From Paracoccus wurundjeri (GTDB taxonomy: Bacteria; Pseudomonadota; Alphaproteobacteria; Rhodobacterales; Rhodobacteraceae), in NCBI RefSeq assembly GCF_030678915.1, contig NZ_JAUUTZ010000008.1:124001-188000 (forward strand): 64,000 nucleotides of DNA, written 5' to 3'. A program made the position numbers and the translations under genes. The notes under the pieces are model-generated. The model was not told the origin of the DNA, did no database searches, and worked only from the letters and a program-made list of their open reading frames with translations. This document shows, one piece after another, positions 27,858 through 37,762 of the stretch (the first letter of the stretch is position 1; the number at the start of each line of letters is the position of its first letter).

Positions 27858-29126
27858 TCAGGGCCGGCGGATAACCGCATCCGCCCGCAATTCCTCCAGC
27901 AGGGCGTTTGCCATTTCATTTGCCTTGCGGTTGAATAATTGCTCGCGCATTGCCGTGCGGTCGGGAATGTCCGACTGATTGGGAACGGCGGCTTCCACCC
28001 CATCCGGTTCTTCGGCGGTGGTGGCGACATCTGAATCATCCTGCGCCAGCAATGCAGATTGACGCGAGCAAAGCATGACGAGATCCGCGCTGCCACCATA
28101 ATCCACGACACTGGCCTCATCCGCATCCAGCGAGGCAAGCCGGGTGGCGATCAGCGTCGGGATTGCGCTTTGCGACGCGGTTTGGCGGTTGATTCGCGTG
28201 GACGCCGTGCCTGCCTGAACATAAAGATCCGCACAGCTCTGGCTGCGTGCCGCAAGCGAGGCGGCCTCGCTGGCGGATGTCAGCCGGAGGGTCGCATAAT
28301 CCAGCAATTGTTCGCGCGCGCCGGGGCGCAATGTACCCTGGCTGTCACGAAGCCGGAACAGGACGACCGCACCGGTCACATTGAGAGGTTGCGAGACCTG
28401 TCCGGGCTGAAGTCCAAGAATGATTGGGCGCAGGCCCGGCGGCAGGTTATCGATACCGACCCATTCCAATCGGCCGCCCTGTCTGCCGGAATCGGCGGCG
28501 GAATATTGGCGCGCCGCCTCTGCGAACTGGGCATCGCTCGGGTTGCTCGCGGCGATGGAATTGGCAAGCTGCATTGCCTGATCTTCCTGACCTTCCGGGG
28601 CGGGGATGACCAGCTCTGAAAGCAGGACCCGTGTCACGATCGGGGTTTCGATCACCTGTTTGAGGGCCTGATCCACTTCGGCATCGCTGACATTGATCGC
28701 CGGCAGGAGTCGCTGACGGATAACGCCCCGCCATGCCACGCCCGCCTCGACGAAATCGCGGAAGACCTGATATTCGACCCCGGCATTTTCCAGCGCGGCG
28801 ATGAATTCGGGTGCGCTCATATTTGCGCGACCGGCGAATTCCTCAAGCCCGGTATCCAGCTCTTCTTCGCTGACCTGGATGCCCATCTGCTGCGCCTCGA
28901 ACATCCGCAGCCGATCCTGAATCAGGGCATCCTCCGCTGCCTTGCGATCCGTGTCTCCGGCGCCGAGAAGCCGCATGAAGCGTATCCGCTGATCTATCTC
29001 GTAGCCCGTAACGGCACGATCATTGACATATACCACCGGCTCGAACGGATTCTGCGCCAAGGCGGGCGAGAGTTGCCCGAACACCATGCAGGCCGAGATG
29101 GCGATGCCGGAAATAAGATGCCGCAT
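27858..29126 (-). CDS. surA: periplasmic peptidylprolyl isomerase/chaperone SurA
   Basis: SurA escorts outer-membrane proteins, LptD among them, across the periplasm. The 422-residue protein has a signal peptide (about residues 1-25, cleavage after ALA), a SurA N-terminal domain (VVYVNDRAVTGYEIDQRIRFM), and one parvulin domain around residues 155-260 (RQGGRLEWVGIDNLPPGLRP). Many gamma proteins have two parvulin domains. ATG 29126 has a purine-rich GGGGG upstream. It sits directly downstream of lptD, one of its expected clients. Confidence 0.92.
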   Translation of the reverse strand: MRHLISGIAISACMVFGQLSPALAQNPFEPVVYVNDRAVTGYEIDQRIRFMRLLGAGDTDRKAAEDALIQDRLRMFEAQQMGIQVSEEELDTGLEEFAGRANMSAPEFIAALENAGVEYQVFRDFVEAGVAWRGVIRQRLLPAINVSDAEVDQALKQVIETPIVTRVLLSELVIPAPEGQEDQAMQLANSIAASNPSDAQFAEAARQYSAADSGRQGGRLEWVGIDNLPPGLRPIILGLQPGQVSQPLNVTGAVVLFRLRDSQGTLRPGAREQLLDYATLRLTSASEAASLAARSQSCADLYVQAGTASTRINRQTASQSAIPTLIATRLASLDADEASVVDYGGSADLVMLCSRQSALLAQDDSDVATTAEEPDGVEAAVPNQSDIPDRTAMREQLFNRKANEMANALLEELRADAVIRRP

Positions 29127-29158
29127 ATGCTGCCCCCAAATTCTTCTTCGGCCCAAGA

Positions 29159-31555
29159 CTAGCGCATGCAACTGCGCCGCGCCACTGTGCCCGGGATGTC
29201 TTTTTGCCTGCCGAACCCGCCAAGGCGGACCGACAGATCGAAACTTGTCTCTGGCCGCACATTATCCGAATCGGTGAAGCGGCGCGACAGGCCCATCTCC
29301 ACGCTCACGCATTCGTTTCTGTAGGTGACGTCCAAAGCTGCCATCTGTGCCTGATTTGCGGTGAAATCATAGCGTGTCTCGGCACTCCCCCACCAGCCAT
29401 CCGCGATTTGCCAGCCGATATTCGCAGTGAATTCGTTGATATCGGTGCCACGGCCCTCGTCCTGATTGCTGTCCATCCACAGATGGCCGGCTGAAAGCTG
29501 CAGATCCGAGCGCAGCCAGCCAAGCCGCAATTCATTGCGCGAGAAGTTGAAGGAATCATCAAACAACGCGCGGTTCGAGATCGCCAGCCCGGTTCCGCTA
29601 TCGTAATGCGCGGCCAGCAGCCAGTCCGAGTGCTGCCCGCTAAGCGGAGAATCCTTGGGGAACTGGTTGACGGCCCGATCGCGAAAGACCCGCCCGCCGG
29701 TCAGGCCGATAGACCAGCCTTGCGGATCGATTCGCGTCCAGCTGACGCCCAGATTTGCGCGCAATCCCGTTTCCCGCGCATCCCAGCCCGGGAAACGATT
29801 GGTCGAGAACAGATTGCCCTCATCGAATTCGATCAGGCGGCTATCCTCGTTCGGGATATCGTTGTCACCGCCGCGAGGGGACCAGAGAAGCTGTATCACC
29901 GGCTCGACTATATGCGTGGCGCCGCCGGAATATCCGGCCAGGGGCCAGCGAAGTTCGACACCTGTCGTCGGATAGGCGCGGAGGACTGCATCCTCGTAGT
30001 TACTATCCTGCGCGACGTGGTAAAGATCCGCGTCCAGCCCCAATATCGCCGCGCCGACGAAGCCACCCGGAAGGATCTCGCTGCGACGCCAGTCCAGTCC
30101 GAACGAGGCTCGGGCGATGTCGCGGCCCTTCACGTCTTCGTCCGAGGGGCGGCGATGTGCATGAAGCGACCATTCCATCAATGCCTCTCCGCCGATATAG
30201 TTCGGGGTGAAGCGACGCTGCCAAAGTGCGTCGGCAACCTGCGCAGGCGATGTGTCATTATCTTCGTAATCGCGAAGCGAATGATAATTGCCGATCCGCG
30301 CGATCAGCAGCTTGTCGCGCTTGATCCGTTCCAGAGTCACACCACTCCAGAGCCGGTCTGCTTCGGTGACGTCGTAATCCAGCAGATAGCTGCGATCCGA
30401 GGCCGCCTGAATTCGTACCCCCAGATTGTATCCGCGCGGCAACTCGAACTCGGCGGCCCCGAACAGATAACCGCGCGTCTCGCCCGGTTCGATATCGTCC
30501 CGGCTGATCGCGCCGCTCCACTCCATCGCGCCGTTTCTGAATGCCTGACGATAGCGCAGTTCCAGCGTGCGGGTGCGACTGGTTGAGAAATAGGGGATGA
30601 TCGTCATATCGGCGTGGTCGCCGAGAGTGACAAAATAAGGAAGCTTCATCCCGAAGCCAAGCCGCGAGGTGGTCCGGAATTCCGGCCTGAGAAAGCCCGA
30701 GCGCCGTTCGACCGTCGGATCGGGCGCGGTCACCGTAAAGGGAACGGAAGCAAGCGGCAGGCCGAACGCGCGAAACTGCGGGTGATCAAGATGAAGCAGA
30801 CTCGTCCGGGCGTCATGGGTGATGCTGCGCGCGCGGATTTCCCATAGGGGCACCGGGTTCTCGGCACAGATCTGGCAGGCCGAGGTCACGACATTGTCCA
30901 GCCGTGTGAAACGGCCCTGTTCGCTGCGGGTGGCCTGTCTGGACGCCAATTGCAGCTCATGGGCGATGACCAGCCTTGCGCCGCGGACGATGCCGTCTTG
31001 CAGTTCCCGGTCCAATTGCGCCGAATCCGCGATCAGGATCGCTGCCGCTTCGGGATCCGCCGCGCCGGGCCGCGACAGATGGATCGGTCCCTCGATCGTC
31101 AGCTCTCCGCTTTCGCCGTCTACGATCATGCGCGAGGCGACCAGCCGCGCGCCCTGATACCAGACCACAACGCCGCCCGCGGCGATTAGCGTTTGATCTC
31201 CCTGCAATACCAGGCTGTCGGCCAGAACGGTCGCCGCCTCATCGGGCGCTTCCGCGTCGGAGACCGTTCCATCAAGGGTAATATCCGCAGTTGGTTCTAC
31301 CGTTTCCGGCAGGCGCGGGGAAGGCGTGCGATCGGCGACGGGCCGATTGGCCAGCGGGGTGGCCTGTGGCGCAAGCGCGGCGCCTCCTGCGCGTTGCTGG
31401 ATGCTGGAACCGGCAGGCGCCTGCCATTCCGGGCCTGCTGAGCCGGGGGCGGCATTCTGCTGTGCCGCCGCCAGCCCTGGCAGCAGCACCGCCAGCCCCG
31501 CGATGCCAGCCAGCCCTGTGGTCCTGAGCAAACCCTTGTGTCGTCGTGCGGTCAT
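29159..31555 (-). CDS. lptD: LPS-assembly protein LptD
   Basis: LptD is the outer-membrane beta-barrel that inserts lipopolysaccharide into the outer leaflet together with LptE. The 798-residue precursor has a signal peptide (about residues 8-31), a low-complexity Pro/Ala region, an OstA/LptA-like periplasmic jellyroll domain about residues 90-240, and a long C-terminal barrel (about 260-780). The AFGLPLASVPFTV segment marks the junction. Two Cys in VTSACQICAEN and late Cys residues can form the inter-domain disulfides. It overlaps lptG by four bases. Confidence 0.94.
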   Translation of the reverse strand: MTARRHKGLLRTTGLAGIAGLAVLLPGLAAAQQNAAPGSAGPEWQAPAGSSIQQRAGGAALAPQATPLANRPVADRTPSPRLPETVEPTADITLDGTVSDAEAPDEAATVLADSLVLQGDQTLIAAGGVVVWYQGARLVASRMIVDGESGELTIEGPIHLSRPGAADPEAAAILIADSAQLDRELQDGIVRGARLVIAHELQLASRQATRSEQGRFTRLDNVVTSACQICAENPVPLWEIRARSITHDARTSLLHLDHPQFRAFGLPLASVPFTVTAPDPTVERRSGFLRPEFRTTSRLGFGMKLPYFVTLGDHADMTIIPYFSTSRTRTLELRYRQAFRNGAMEWSGAISRDDIEPGETRGYLFGAAEFELPRGYNLGVRIQAASDRSYLLDYDVTEADRLWSGVTLERIKRDKLLIARIGNYHSLRDYEDNDTSPAQVADALWQRRFTPNYIGGEALMEWSLHAHRRPSDEDVKGRDIARASFGLDWRRSEILPGGFVGAAILGLDADLYHVAQDSNYEDAVLRAYPTTGVELRWPLAGYSGGATHIVEPVIQLLWSPRGGDNDIPNEDSRLIEFDEGNLFSTNRFPGWDARETGLRANLGVSWTRIDPQGWSIGLTGGRVFRDRAVNQFPKDSPLSGQHSDWLLAAHYDSGTGLAISNRALFDDSFNFSRNELRLGWLRSDLQLSAGHLWMDSNQDEGRGTDINEFTANIGWQIADGWWGSAETRYDFTANQAQMAALDVTYRNECVSVEMGLSRRFTDSDNVRPETSFDLSVRLGGFGRQKDIPGTVARRSCMR

Positions 31556-32661
31556 CCGTCCTCCCGGTGTAGGATCAGGCCAAGGGCCAGCAGCGCCCCG
31601 ATCAGCGGAGGTGCCGCCGCCGCCAGCGGGGGTGGAAGCTGTCCGTTCTCGCCGAGAATTTGCGCCATATTACGCAGGAAGAACAAGCCGATCCCGGCGG
31701 CAAAGGCCAGAAGAACCGCGATTCCGGTATTTCTGCCACGGACATGCTGCATCGAGAAGGCGGCGGCGATCATGACCATGGCAGCCATGACGAAGGGCCG
31801 CGCCAGTTCCATCTGCAACCAGACCCGATGCCGGGCGGCGCTGAAACCTGCCCGCTCGAGTCCCGCGATAAAGCCGGGCAATTGCCAGATCGGCACCGAA
31901 TCGGGCCGCCCGAAGCCATCGCGGATTCGTTGGGCGGTCAATTCGGAGGGCAGGGTGAGTGTCTCGCTTTCTGTCGCGGTGGCCTCGGGATTAGGGCGAT
32001 CCAGCGGATATTCCTTGACCCCCGTCAGGTGCCATTCGCCGGGGGCAAGCCGCGCTTCGCGGGCCTCTATCCGGCGTGTCGGTCCGCTTTCGCGTTCGAA
32101 AATCAGGAACCAGGCATCGTAAAGCGTGGTCGCATCAGGGCTTGCGCGCGCGGCTCGGATGACGATCTGGCCGGAATCTTCACCGGTCCCTGCCTCTGAC
32201 TGACGAAGCCAGACAGCGCTGTCACCGACGGAAACGGTCTGTCTGCCGTCGCGCTCGATATTCGCGACCGCCGAGTCGAACATCTTGCCGGTTGCCGCAA
32301 CGATGGGATTGAAAAGCCCGACGGTCAGGAACCCGATCAGCATCGCGGTGACGGCGGGCGCGGTCACAACCTTGATGCCCGAACGGCCCGAGGCGCGGAT
32401 CGCCACCATTTCGGAACTCCGCGCGAGGTTGATGAACAGCGCAATGCCCCCCAGAACCGTAATCAACGGCAGAATAGCGTAGAAACTGCCCGCGATATTA
32501 AGTGCCGCAAGACGCGCCGCTCCGGTCAGTCCGATGTCCCGATCCGCAAAGCGGCGGATCATCTCGATCATGTCGATTAGAAACAGGATCAGCAGAAAAA
32601 CTCCGGCGATAAGCAGGAAGCTGCGCAGGAAACGCCGGGCGACATATCGGGCAAGAATCAC
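31552..32661 (-). CDS. lptG: LPS export ABC transporter permease LptG
   Basis: LptG is one of the two inner-membrane permeases of the LptB2FG lipopolysaccharide extractor. The 369-residue product has three N-terminal membrane helices, a periplasmic jellyroll part, and three C-terminal helices. It starts at GTG 32661, which overlaps the lptF TGA as GTGA; a longer open frame continues upstream into lptF. The C-terminal overlap with lptD is ATGA. The ATPase lptB is not in this window. Confidence 0.93.
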   Translation of the reverse strand: MILARYVARRFLRSFLLIAGVFLLILFLIDMIEMIRRFADRDIGLTGAARLAALNIAGSFYAILPLITVLGGIALFINLARSSEMVAIRASGRSGIKVVTAPAVTAMLIGFLTVGLFNPIVAATGKMFDSAVANIERDGRQTVSVGDSAVWLRQSEAGTGEDSGQIVIRAARASPDATTLYDAWFLIFERESGPTRRIEAREARLAPGEWHLTGVKEYPLDRPNPEATATESETLTLPSELTAQRIRDGFGRPDSVPIWQLPGFIAGLERAGFSAARHRVWLQMELARPFVMAAMVMIAAAFSMQHVRGRNTGIAVLLAFAAGIGLFFLRNMAQILGENGQLPPPLAAAAPPLIGALLALGLILHREDG

Positions 32662-33797
32662 GCCGTGCCCTCCTTGCGTGATTTCAATCGTGGCCGGGGC
32701 CGTGGTTTTGCGGCAAGCCAAAGCAACATCAGACTGATCGCGGCACCGATCAGAGCCGGCATATATAATAACGGCCAGAGATTGAAATTCTTACCTACCT
32801 GATCTGCGGCGGCATTACTGACGAATTGCACGAAGATCAGCAGCAGAATCGCCCAGAAAACCTGTCGCCAGACTCCGAAACGCGAGAATCCACCCACCAG
32901 CAATGCGGCGAAACCGATCATGGCGGAAACCGGCGACAGGAATGGCTGCGCAATACGTTCATGTGCCTCGCGTATTGCTTGCCCCGCACTGGCGCCGGTA
33001 GCTTCCAGCAGTTCCCGGTCCGGATATAGCAGACGCCAGGTCGTATATTCACGCAAATCCTGCCCGCGCCGGTCCCTGGCGTGGAACATCGCTCCGATAT
33101 CATAGCTGAATTCGGAAAAGCGAACCACCGACAGACGCCTGTTGCCGTCCTGCTTGCGCATATTCTGCGACATGCCCTGAAGCAGCACCAGCACGGGGCC
33201 GGTATCCTTGCGGACTACCAGAGCTTCTTCCGAGCTGTATATCGTCTGGTTGTCGGGATTGCGGGCGTCTTCGATGAACAGGTCCAGCAGCCGACCGTCC
33301 TTTGCAACCTCGCGGATGAACAGGGTGACGCCTTCCGTCGGATATTGAAATTCGCCCGGACGCAGGAATTGCGCGGTGACATTTTCGGCGATTGCCGTTT
33401 CGCGCTCGGCAAGCCGCGCGCGGGCCATCGGCACAAGGCCGTGAACGAGAATGGCGACCAGAAGCCCGACGAAGATGCCGAAGACCAGGACCGGTCGCGC
33501 CAGTCTCCACGGCGAAAGGCCGGCGGCCTGCATGGCGACCATCTCGGATTCACCCGTCAGCCGGTTGGTGCCATAGGCGGACGCGGCGAAGGCCGCGACG
33601 GGCAGAACGACCGAAATCACGATCGGCAATGTCAGAGCGGTGAATTCCAGGACGACCAGTGCGGTCTGGCCGTCGCTCAGCAGGTCATCGAACAGGCTGA
33701 CGGCGCGGTTGATCCAGTAGACAGACACCAATACCAATGCGAAGAAGCCGAACAGGGTCAGCAACTGGCTGAGAATGTATCGGTCAATCCGGGGCAT
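32658..33797 (-). CDS. lptF: LPS export ABC transporter permease LptF
   Basis: LptF pairs with LptG in the LPS exporter. The 379-residue protein begins MPRIDRYILSQLLTLFGFFALVL and has six predicted helices with a large periplasmic domain between helices 3 and 4. ESEMVAMQAAGLSPWRLARPVL is the conserved coupling-helix segment. It is the first gene of the minus-strand operon; the 248 bases to divergent pepA should contain both promoters. Confidence 0.94.
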   Translation of the reverse strand: MPRIDRYILSQLLTLFGFFALVLVSVYWINRAVSLFDDLLSDGQTALVVLEFTALTLPIVISVVLPVAAFAASAYGTNRLTGESEMVAMQAAGLSPWRLARPVLVFGIFVGLLVAILVHGLVPMARARLAERETAIAENVTAQFLRPGEFQYPTEGVTLFIREVAKDGRLLDLFIEDARNPDNQTIYSSEEALVVRKDTGPVLVLLQGMSQNMRKQDGNRRLSVVRFSEFSYDIGAMFHARDRRGQDLREYTTWRLLYPDRELLEATGASAGQAIREAHERIAQPFLSPVSAMIGFAALLVGGFSRFGVWRQVFWAILLLIFVQFVSNAAADQVGKNFNLWPLLYMPALIGAAISLMLLWLAAKPRPRPRLKSRKEGTA

Positions 33798-34045
33798 TCG
33801 GGGCGGGCCTTTTGATCCTGCGGCGTTCTGCCCTGATTAGCGGCAAGGACGGCTCTGGCCAAGGGGAAGTTCCGCCGCTAGAACGGTTTGGCGACCAACG
33901 GCAACATCTGTTCATGCGTCTTGGCCGGACCTGGGGCTGTTCGCCAGCCGGGTCCGGTGAGCCAATCGCAGCAGCGCATCGGATGTTATTCGCCCATGTT
34001 GCCGGAGTCGTTCGGGCCGGATGGCCAACCGTTTCAGGAGGATGC

Positions 34046-35527
34046 ATGACACACCCCGTCGAGATTTCGTTTTCCCAGATCGCCGCTGATAAGCTTGCCG
34101 GACATGAGGGCCGGGTGGCCGTGATCGTTGCGCCGGGTGGGCGGTTGCCTGCCGGTCTGCCACGTGCGGCAAGCGCTGCGGCGCGGCGGGCGCTTGATTC
34201 CAAGGCCGGAAAGGCGCTTAAGCCGGGCGCTTCGATCGAGCTTGCCTTTCCCGCCGGGATGGCCGCCGAGGCATTGCAATTGATTTCGCTGCCTGCCCGC
34301 GCCTCTGCCGCCGAGGCGCGCAAGGCGGGTGCCGCGATCGGTGCGAAACTGGGGACAGTGCATACGCTGGTTGTCGCAGGCGCGCATCGGCAGGCGAATG
34401 AGATCGCGCTTGGAATTGCGCTCAGGGGATATGATTTCTCGGTTTATCAAAGCAAACCGGATGAAGACGATACAGAGTCCGACTCCGATAAGCCGCGCGT
34501 GACATTTATGGTCAAGGATCCCGAAGCGCTGGCAAAATCGGCGAAAGATGGGGCGGCCGTCGCTGAGGGCGTGTTTTTCACCCGCGATCTGGTGAACGAG
34601 CCTGCGAATGTGTTGACCACAACCGATTTCGCCGACCGGCTCAAGGCGATGGAAGAGATCGGGCTGACGGTCGAAGTGCTGGAAGAAGATGAACTCGCCA
34701 AACTGGGCATGCGCGCGCTTCTGGCCGTGGGGCAGGGTAGCGAAAGTCCTTCGAAAGTGGTCGTCATGCGCTGGAATGGCGGCGGTGACGAGGCTCCGTT
34801 GGCGCTTGTGGGCAAAGGGGTTGTGTTCGACACGGGCGGGATCTCGATCAAGCCTGCTGCGGGCATGGAAAGCATGACGATGGATATGGGCGGCGCGGGT
34901 GTCGTGGCGGGCGTCATGCGCACATTGGCGTTGCGTCAGGCGCGGGCAAATGTCGTCGGATTGGTCGGCCTGGTCGAGAATATGCCCGATGGTCGCGCAC
35001 AGCGCCCGGGCGATATCGTCAAATCGATGAAGGGCGACACGATCGAGATCGTCAATACCGATGCCGAGGGCCGTCTCGTGCTGGCCGATGTGCTGTGGTA
35101 CGCGCAGACCCGGTTCGAGCCTGCGGCGGTGATCGATCTTGCCACGCTGACCGGTGCCGTGATTATCGCATTGGGGCATGACAATGCGGGGGTGTTCGCG
35201 AATGACGACAAGCTTGCCGCCAATCTGCTTGCTGCCGCCGGTGCCGAGGGCGAAGGTGCGTGGCGCCTGCCGCTGGGACCGGGTTATGACAGCTTGATCA
35301 AGTCGCGGCTGGCCGATATCAAGAATTCGGGCGGCCGTTCGGCGGGGTCGATCACCGCGGCACAATTCCTGCAGCATTTCATCCGCAAGGATCAGGCCTG
35401 GGCGCATATCGATATCGCCGGTGTGGCCCTGCCCGAGAAAGCCCCCGATCTGGCCCCGAAAGGCGCAAGCGGCTGGGGCGTCATGACGCTTGATCGTCTG
35501 GTGCGCGACAAGTTCGAGGGCAAGTGA
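34046..35527 (+). CDS. pepA: leucyl aminopeptidase
   Basis: PepA is a hexameric two-zinc M17 aminopeptidase, cytosolic; in E. coli it also binds DNA. The 493-residue product has the variable N-terminal domain and a C-terminal catalytic domain with VGKGVVFDTGGISIKP, MTMDMGGAG, ENMPDGRAQRPGD and the signature NTDAEGRL at residues 337-344. ATG 34046 is preceded by AGGAGG at 34036-34041; the frame opens 234 bases earlier without family-like residues. holC starts seven bases after the stop, the usual pair. Confidence 0.96.
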   Translation: MTHPVEISFSQIAADKLAGHEGRVAVIVAPGGRLPAGLPRAASAAARRALDSKAGKALKPGASIELAFPAGMAAEALQLISLPARASAAEARKAGAAIGAKLGTVHTLVVAGAHRQANEIALGIALRGYDFSVYQSKPDEDDTESDSDKPRVTFMVKDPEALAKSAKDGAAVAEGVFFTRDLVNEPANVLTTTDFADRLKAMEEIGLTVEVLEEDELAKLGMRALLAVGQGSESPSKVVVMRWNGGGDEAPLALVGKGVVFDTGGISIKPAAGMESMTMDMGGAGVVAGVMRTLALRQARANVVGLVGLVENMPDGRAQRPGDIVKSMKGDTIEIVNTDAEGRLVLADVLWYAQTRFEPAAVIDLATLTGAVIIALGHDNAGVFANDDKLAANLLAAAGAEGEGAWRLPLGPGYDSLIKSRLADIKNSGGRSAGSITAAQFLQHFIRKDQAWAHIDIAGVALPEKAPDLAPKGASGWGVMTLDRLVRDKFEGK

Positions 35528-35534
35528 GCGCCCT

Positions 35535-35984
35535 ATGGGCAATGTGCTGTTCTATCACCTGACCCGCTCGCCTGCCGAGGCATTGTTGCCGGTTCTGATC
35601 GGCAAATCGCTTGCGGCGGGCTGGCGGGTCGAGTTGCGTGGAACGGATCCGGGCCGGATGGACTGGCTGGACCGTCAGCTTTGGCAGCGCGAGGGGTTTC
35701 TGCCGCATGGACTCGCCGGGGGGGCGCATGACGCGCGGCAGCCTGTGTTGCTGACGGTGCCGGGGCAGGCGGCTGGCAATGATCCGTCCTGCCTGATGGT
35801 TCTTGACGGAGCCGAGGTGGACAGCGAGGAATGCGGGCGGCTTGAACGCGCTTGTATCATTTTCGATGGTGGCGATGCCGGGGCGGTCGCGCGCGCCCGC
35901 GATCAATGGAAATCATTAACCGGTGCGAGCATCACCGCAGAATACTGGTCCGAAGAATCCGGCCGCTGGGAGCGTAAGCGATAA
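35535..35984 (+). CDS. holC: DNA polymerase III subunit chi
   Basis: Chi links the clamp loader to single-stranded DNA binding protein. The 149-residue protein shows VLFYHLTRSPAEALLPVLIGKSLAAGWRV, LDRQLWQREGFLPHG and CLMVLDGAEV, matching HolC. The pepA-holC order supports it. ATG 35535 lies seven bases after pepA; the open frame upstream is within pepA. Confidence 0.9.
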   Translation: MGNVLFYHLTRSPAEALLPVLIGKSLAAGWRVELRGTDPGRMDWLDRQLWQREGFLPHGLAGGAHDARQPVLLTVPGQAAGNDPSCLMVLDGAEVDSEECGRLERACIIFDGGDAGAVARARDQWKSLTGASITAEYWSEESGRWERKR

Positions 35985-36063
35985 CCTGTTTCGATACCGG
36001 CCGGACCTGTCGGCGGCCCGGCCTGTCCAGCAGTACGGGATTGCGGATTTATCGCCCCGCTAT

Positions 36064-36465
36064 TTATCGCAGCACAGGGGGGCGGTCCTGTTTGCGCCGC
36101 ATGTCCTCTACCCCCATGCGCATCCCGTTACCGATCCGATGCGCCAAAGCGGACCACGCCCTGGCGGTTGCCGGAGGCAGAAGACGGCCAAGCGTTTCGT
36201 CGAAAAGTGTCAGCCACAGTGCGAAATGTTCGGGGCGGACATCGCCGGCAGCTATGTGGACCTGCATCGGATTTCCGTCATAGCCCGGTTGGTGCAGAAT
36301 GGCGTTTTTCCAGAAACCGACGATCTTCGCTTCATGAGCGGGCCAGTCCGTGACGTGGCGCGCGAAGACCGGCCCCAATGTTTCGTGCCGGCGGATCGCA
36401 GCGTAGAACACCCGTATCACCTGTTCGAGTTGTTCTTCGGTCAGATCGAAACGTGGCGGAATCAT
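36064..36465 (-). CDS. group III truncated haemoglobin
   Basis: The 133-residue protein fits group III (P) truncated globins such as Campylobacter Ctb. FDLTEEQLEQVIRVFYAAI starts the fold, KIVGFWKNAIL gives the conserved FW pair, and VHIAAGDVRPEHFALWLTLFDETL contains the proximal His and F-helix. Such proteins bind O2 or NO with high affinity; this one may detoxify NO or supply oxygen to a partner. ATG 36465 overlaps the stop of the upstream monooxygenase as ATGA, so both are made together. That pairing is suggestive, since the monooxygenase uses O2. Confidence 0.88.
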   Translation of the reverse strand: MIPPRFDLTEEQLEQVIRVFYAAIRRHETLGPVFARHVTDWPAHEAKIVGFWKNAILHQPGYDGNPMQVHIAAGDVRPEHFALWLTLFDETLGRLLPPATARAWSALAHRIGNGMRMGVEDMRRKQDRPPVLR

Positions 36466-37682
36466 GAGCTTTGCCTTGTCTGGATGCCGCCCGGTACCAA
36501 AGCGGGCAGGGCTTCGCCGGCCAGTGGCGGAACAAGCGTACCCGCGACCAGCCGGGTCAGGACATGTCTGATTCCGGGCCATCGCGATACCGGCGCAAGA
36601 ATATGGTCGCGCAGATGTGACAGTGTGTTCATTCTGGATTGATACATCGGCGTGAAGAGTGCGCTCATTCCCTGATAGATCCGCACATGCCAGCGGCGCA
36701 TCGCCGCATAGGCCGGCAAAGCGTCCTCGACCGGCAGGGTCCGCAAGGCGGTGCAAAGCGCAAGCGCATCCAGCAAAGCCATATTCGCCCCTTGTCCCAA
36801 TTGCGGGCTGGTGCGGTGGGCGGCATCTCCGATATGCGCCAGTGCCGGCCCGAACGGCCGGGCAAGGGTTCCGTGGCCGTATATGGCGGGGACCATCTGA
36901 TCATGCCGGGTTATCGCGGCGATGAACGGCTCGATCCGGGGCCATAATTCAACCGCCTCCTTGCGCCAGATATCCAGCGGCCGGTCATGCCAGCCCGGAA
37001 GCTCGTTGGCAGGCAGTGACCAGAAAATCGTCGCGACGGGTGCCTTGCTTCCCGGCAGGCAGCCGACCGGCAGGATTCCGGCCATGCGGCGTGAGCCGTG
37101 ATAGCATTGCCGCAACTGGTCCATGGGCAGATCATGCGCGTCCGGCCACGGCACCGTACCCCATAACGCCCCATAGCCCAGGGGCCGAGCGCGTAGTGGC
37201 GAAATCGCCGATCCTGCGCCGGCTGCATCAATGACCAGATCGAAGGGGCCGTAATTGCGCCCGTCCTGCAAGATCACGCGGCGTCTGTTTCCGTTCGGCG
37301 TAGCTTCGGCGACCGTGGCCGAGGTGATCAGGTCGATATCGAAGCTTTCCACAAGTTGCCACAGCAGGTGAAACAGGCTGGCGCGATGGAAAGCGCGCCC
37401 TGGATGATCCGGCGGGTAGGATACATCCAGCGCCAGTCTGCCTGCCCGCGCGTCATGCCCCAGCATGCGGTTGATCGGAGAAGATAACCGCCGCGCCTCT
37501 GGTCCCAGTCCCAGATTGTCGAGAACGCTCAGCCCGACCGGCTGTATGACCAGCCCCGAGCCGACCGGGCGCGGAAAGTCGAAACGCTCGAATATCGTGA
37601 CGTGATGTCTGTCGCGCGCCAGCAATGCGGCGGCGGCAAGCCCGCCTATTCCCGCTCCGATAATGGCAATTCTCAGCTTCAT
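36462..37682 (-). CDS. FAD-dependent aromatic-type monooxygenase
   Basis: This 406-residue flavoprotein belongs to the p-hydroxybenzoate hydroxylase-like (UbiH/PHBH) superfamily. The dinucleotide fold GAGIGG is at residues 9-14, the second FAD motif near 160 (FDLVIDAAGAGS) replaces the usual DG, and GDAAH near 285 with PQLGQGANMALLDA binds the ribityl chain. Substrate cannot be told: 3-hydroxybenzoate, salicylate or 6-hydroxynicotinate type hydroxylases all share this layout. It overlaps the truncated haemoglobin gene by ATGA, and its start lies 116 bases from divergent queF. Confidence 0.85.
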   Translation of the reverse strand: MKLRIAIIGAGIGGLAAAALLARDRHHVTIFERFDFPRPVGSGLVIQPVGLSVLDNLGLGPEARRLSSPINRMLGHDARAGRLALDVSYPPDHPGRAFHRASLFHLLWQLVESFDIDLITSATVAEATPNGNRRRVILQDGRNYGPFDLVIDAAGAGSAISPLRARPLGYGALWGTVPWPDAHDLPMDQLRQCYHGSRRMAGILPVGCLPGSKAPVATIFWSLPANELPGWHDRPLDIWRKEAVELWPRIEPFIAAITRHDQMVPAIYGHGTLARPFGPALAHIGDAAHRTSPQLGQGANMALLDALALCTALRTLPVEDALPAYAAMRRWHVRIYQGMSALFTPMYQSRMNTLSHLRDHILAPVSRWPGIRHVLTRLVAGTLVPPLAGEALPALVPGGIQTRQSS

Positions 37683-37762
37683 GATATCTTCGTGGCCCGA
37701 CCCGCGCCGGGTTGCAAGCTGATTGATTGACGCAGCGCGGCAAGAGCTGTTATCGAATCCTT

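Noticed and set aside
34034-35542. Open frame of about 500 codons antisense to pepA
   Set aside because: Mirror of pepA codon bias without recognisable sequence.
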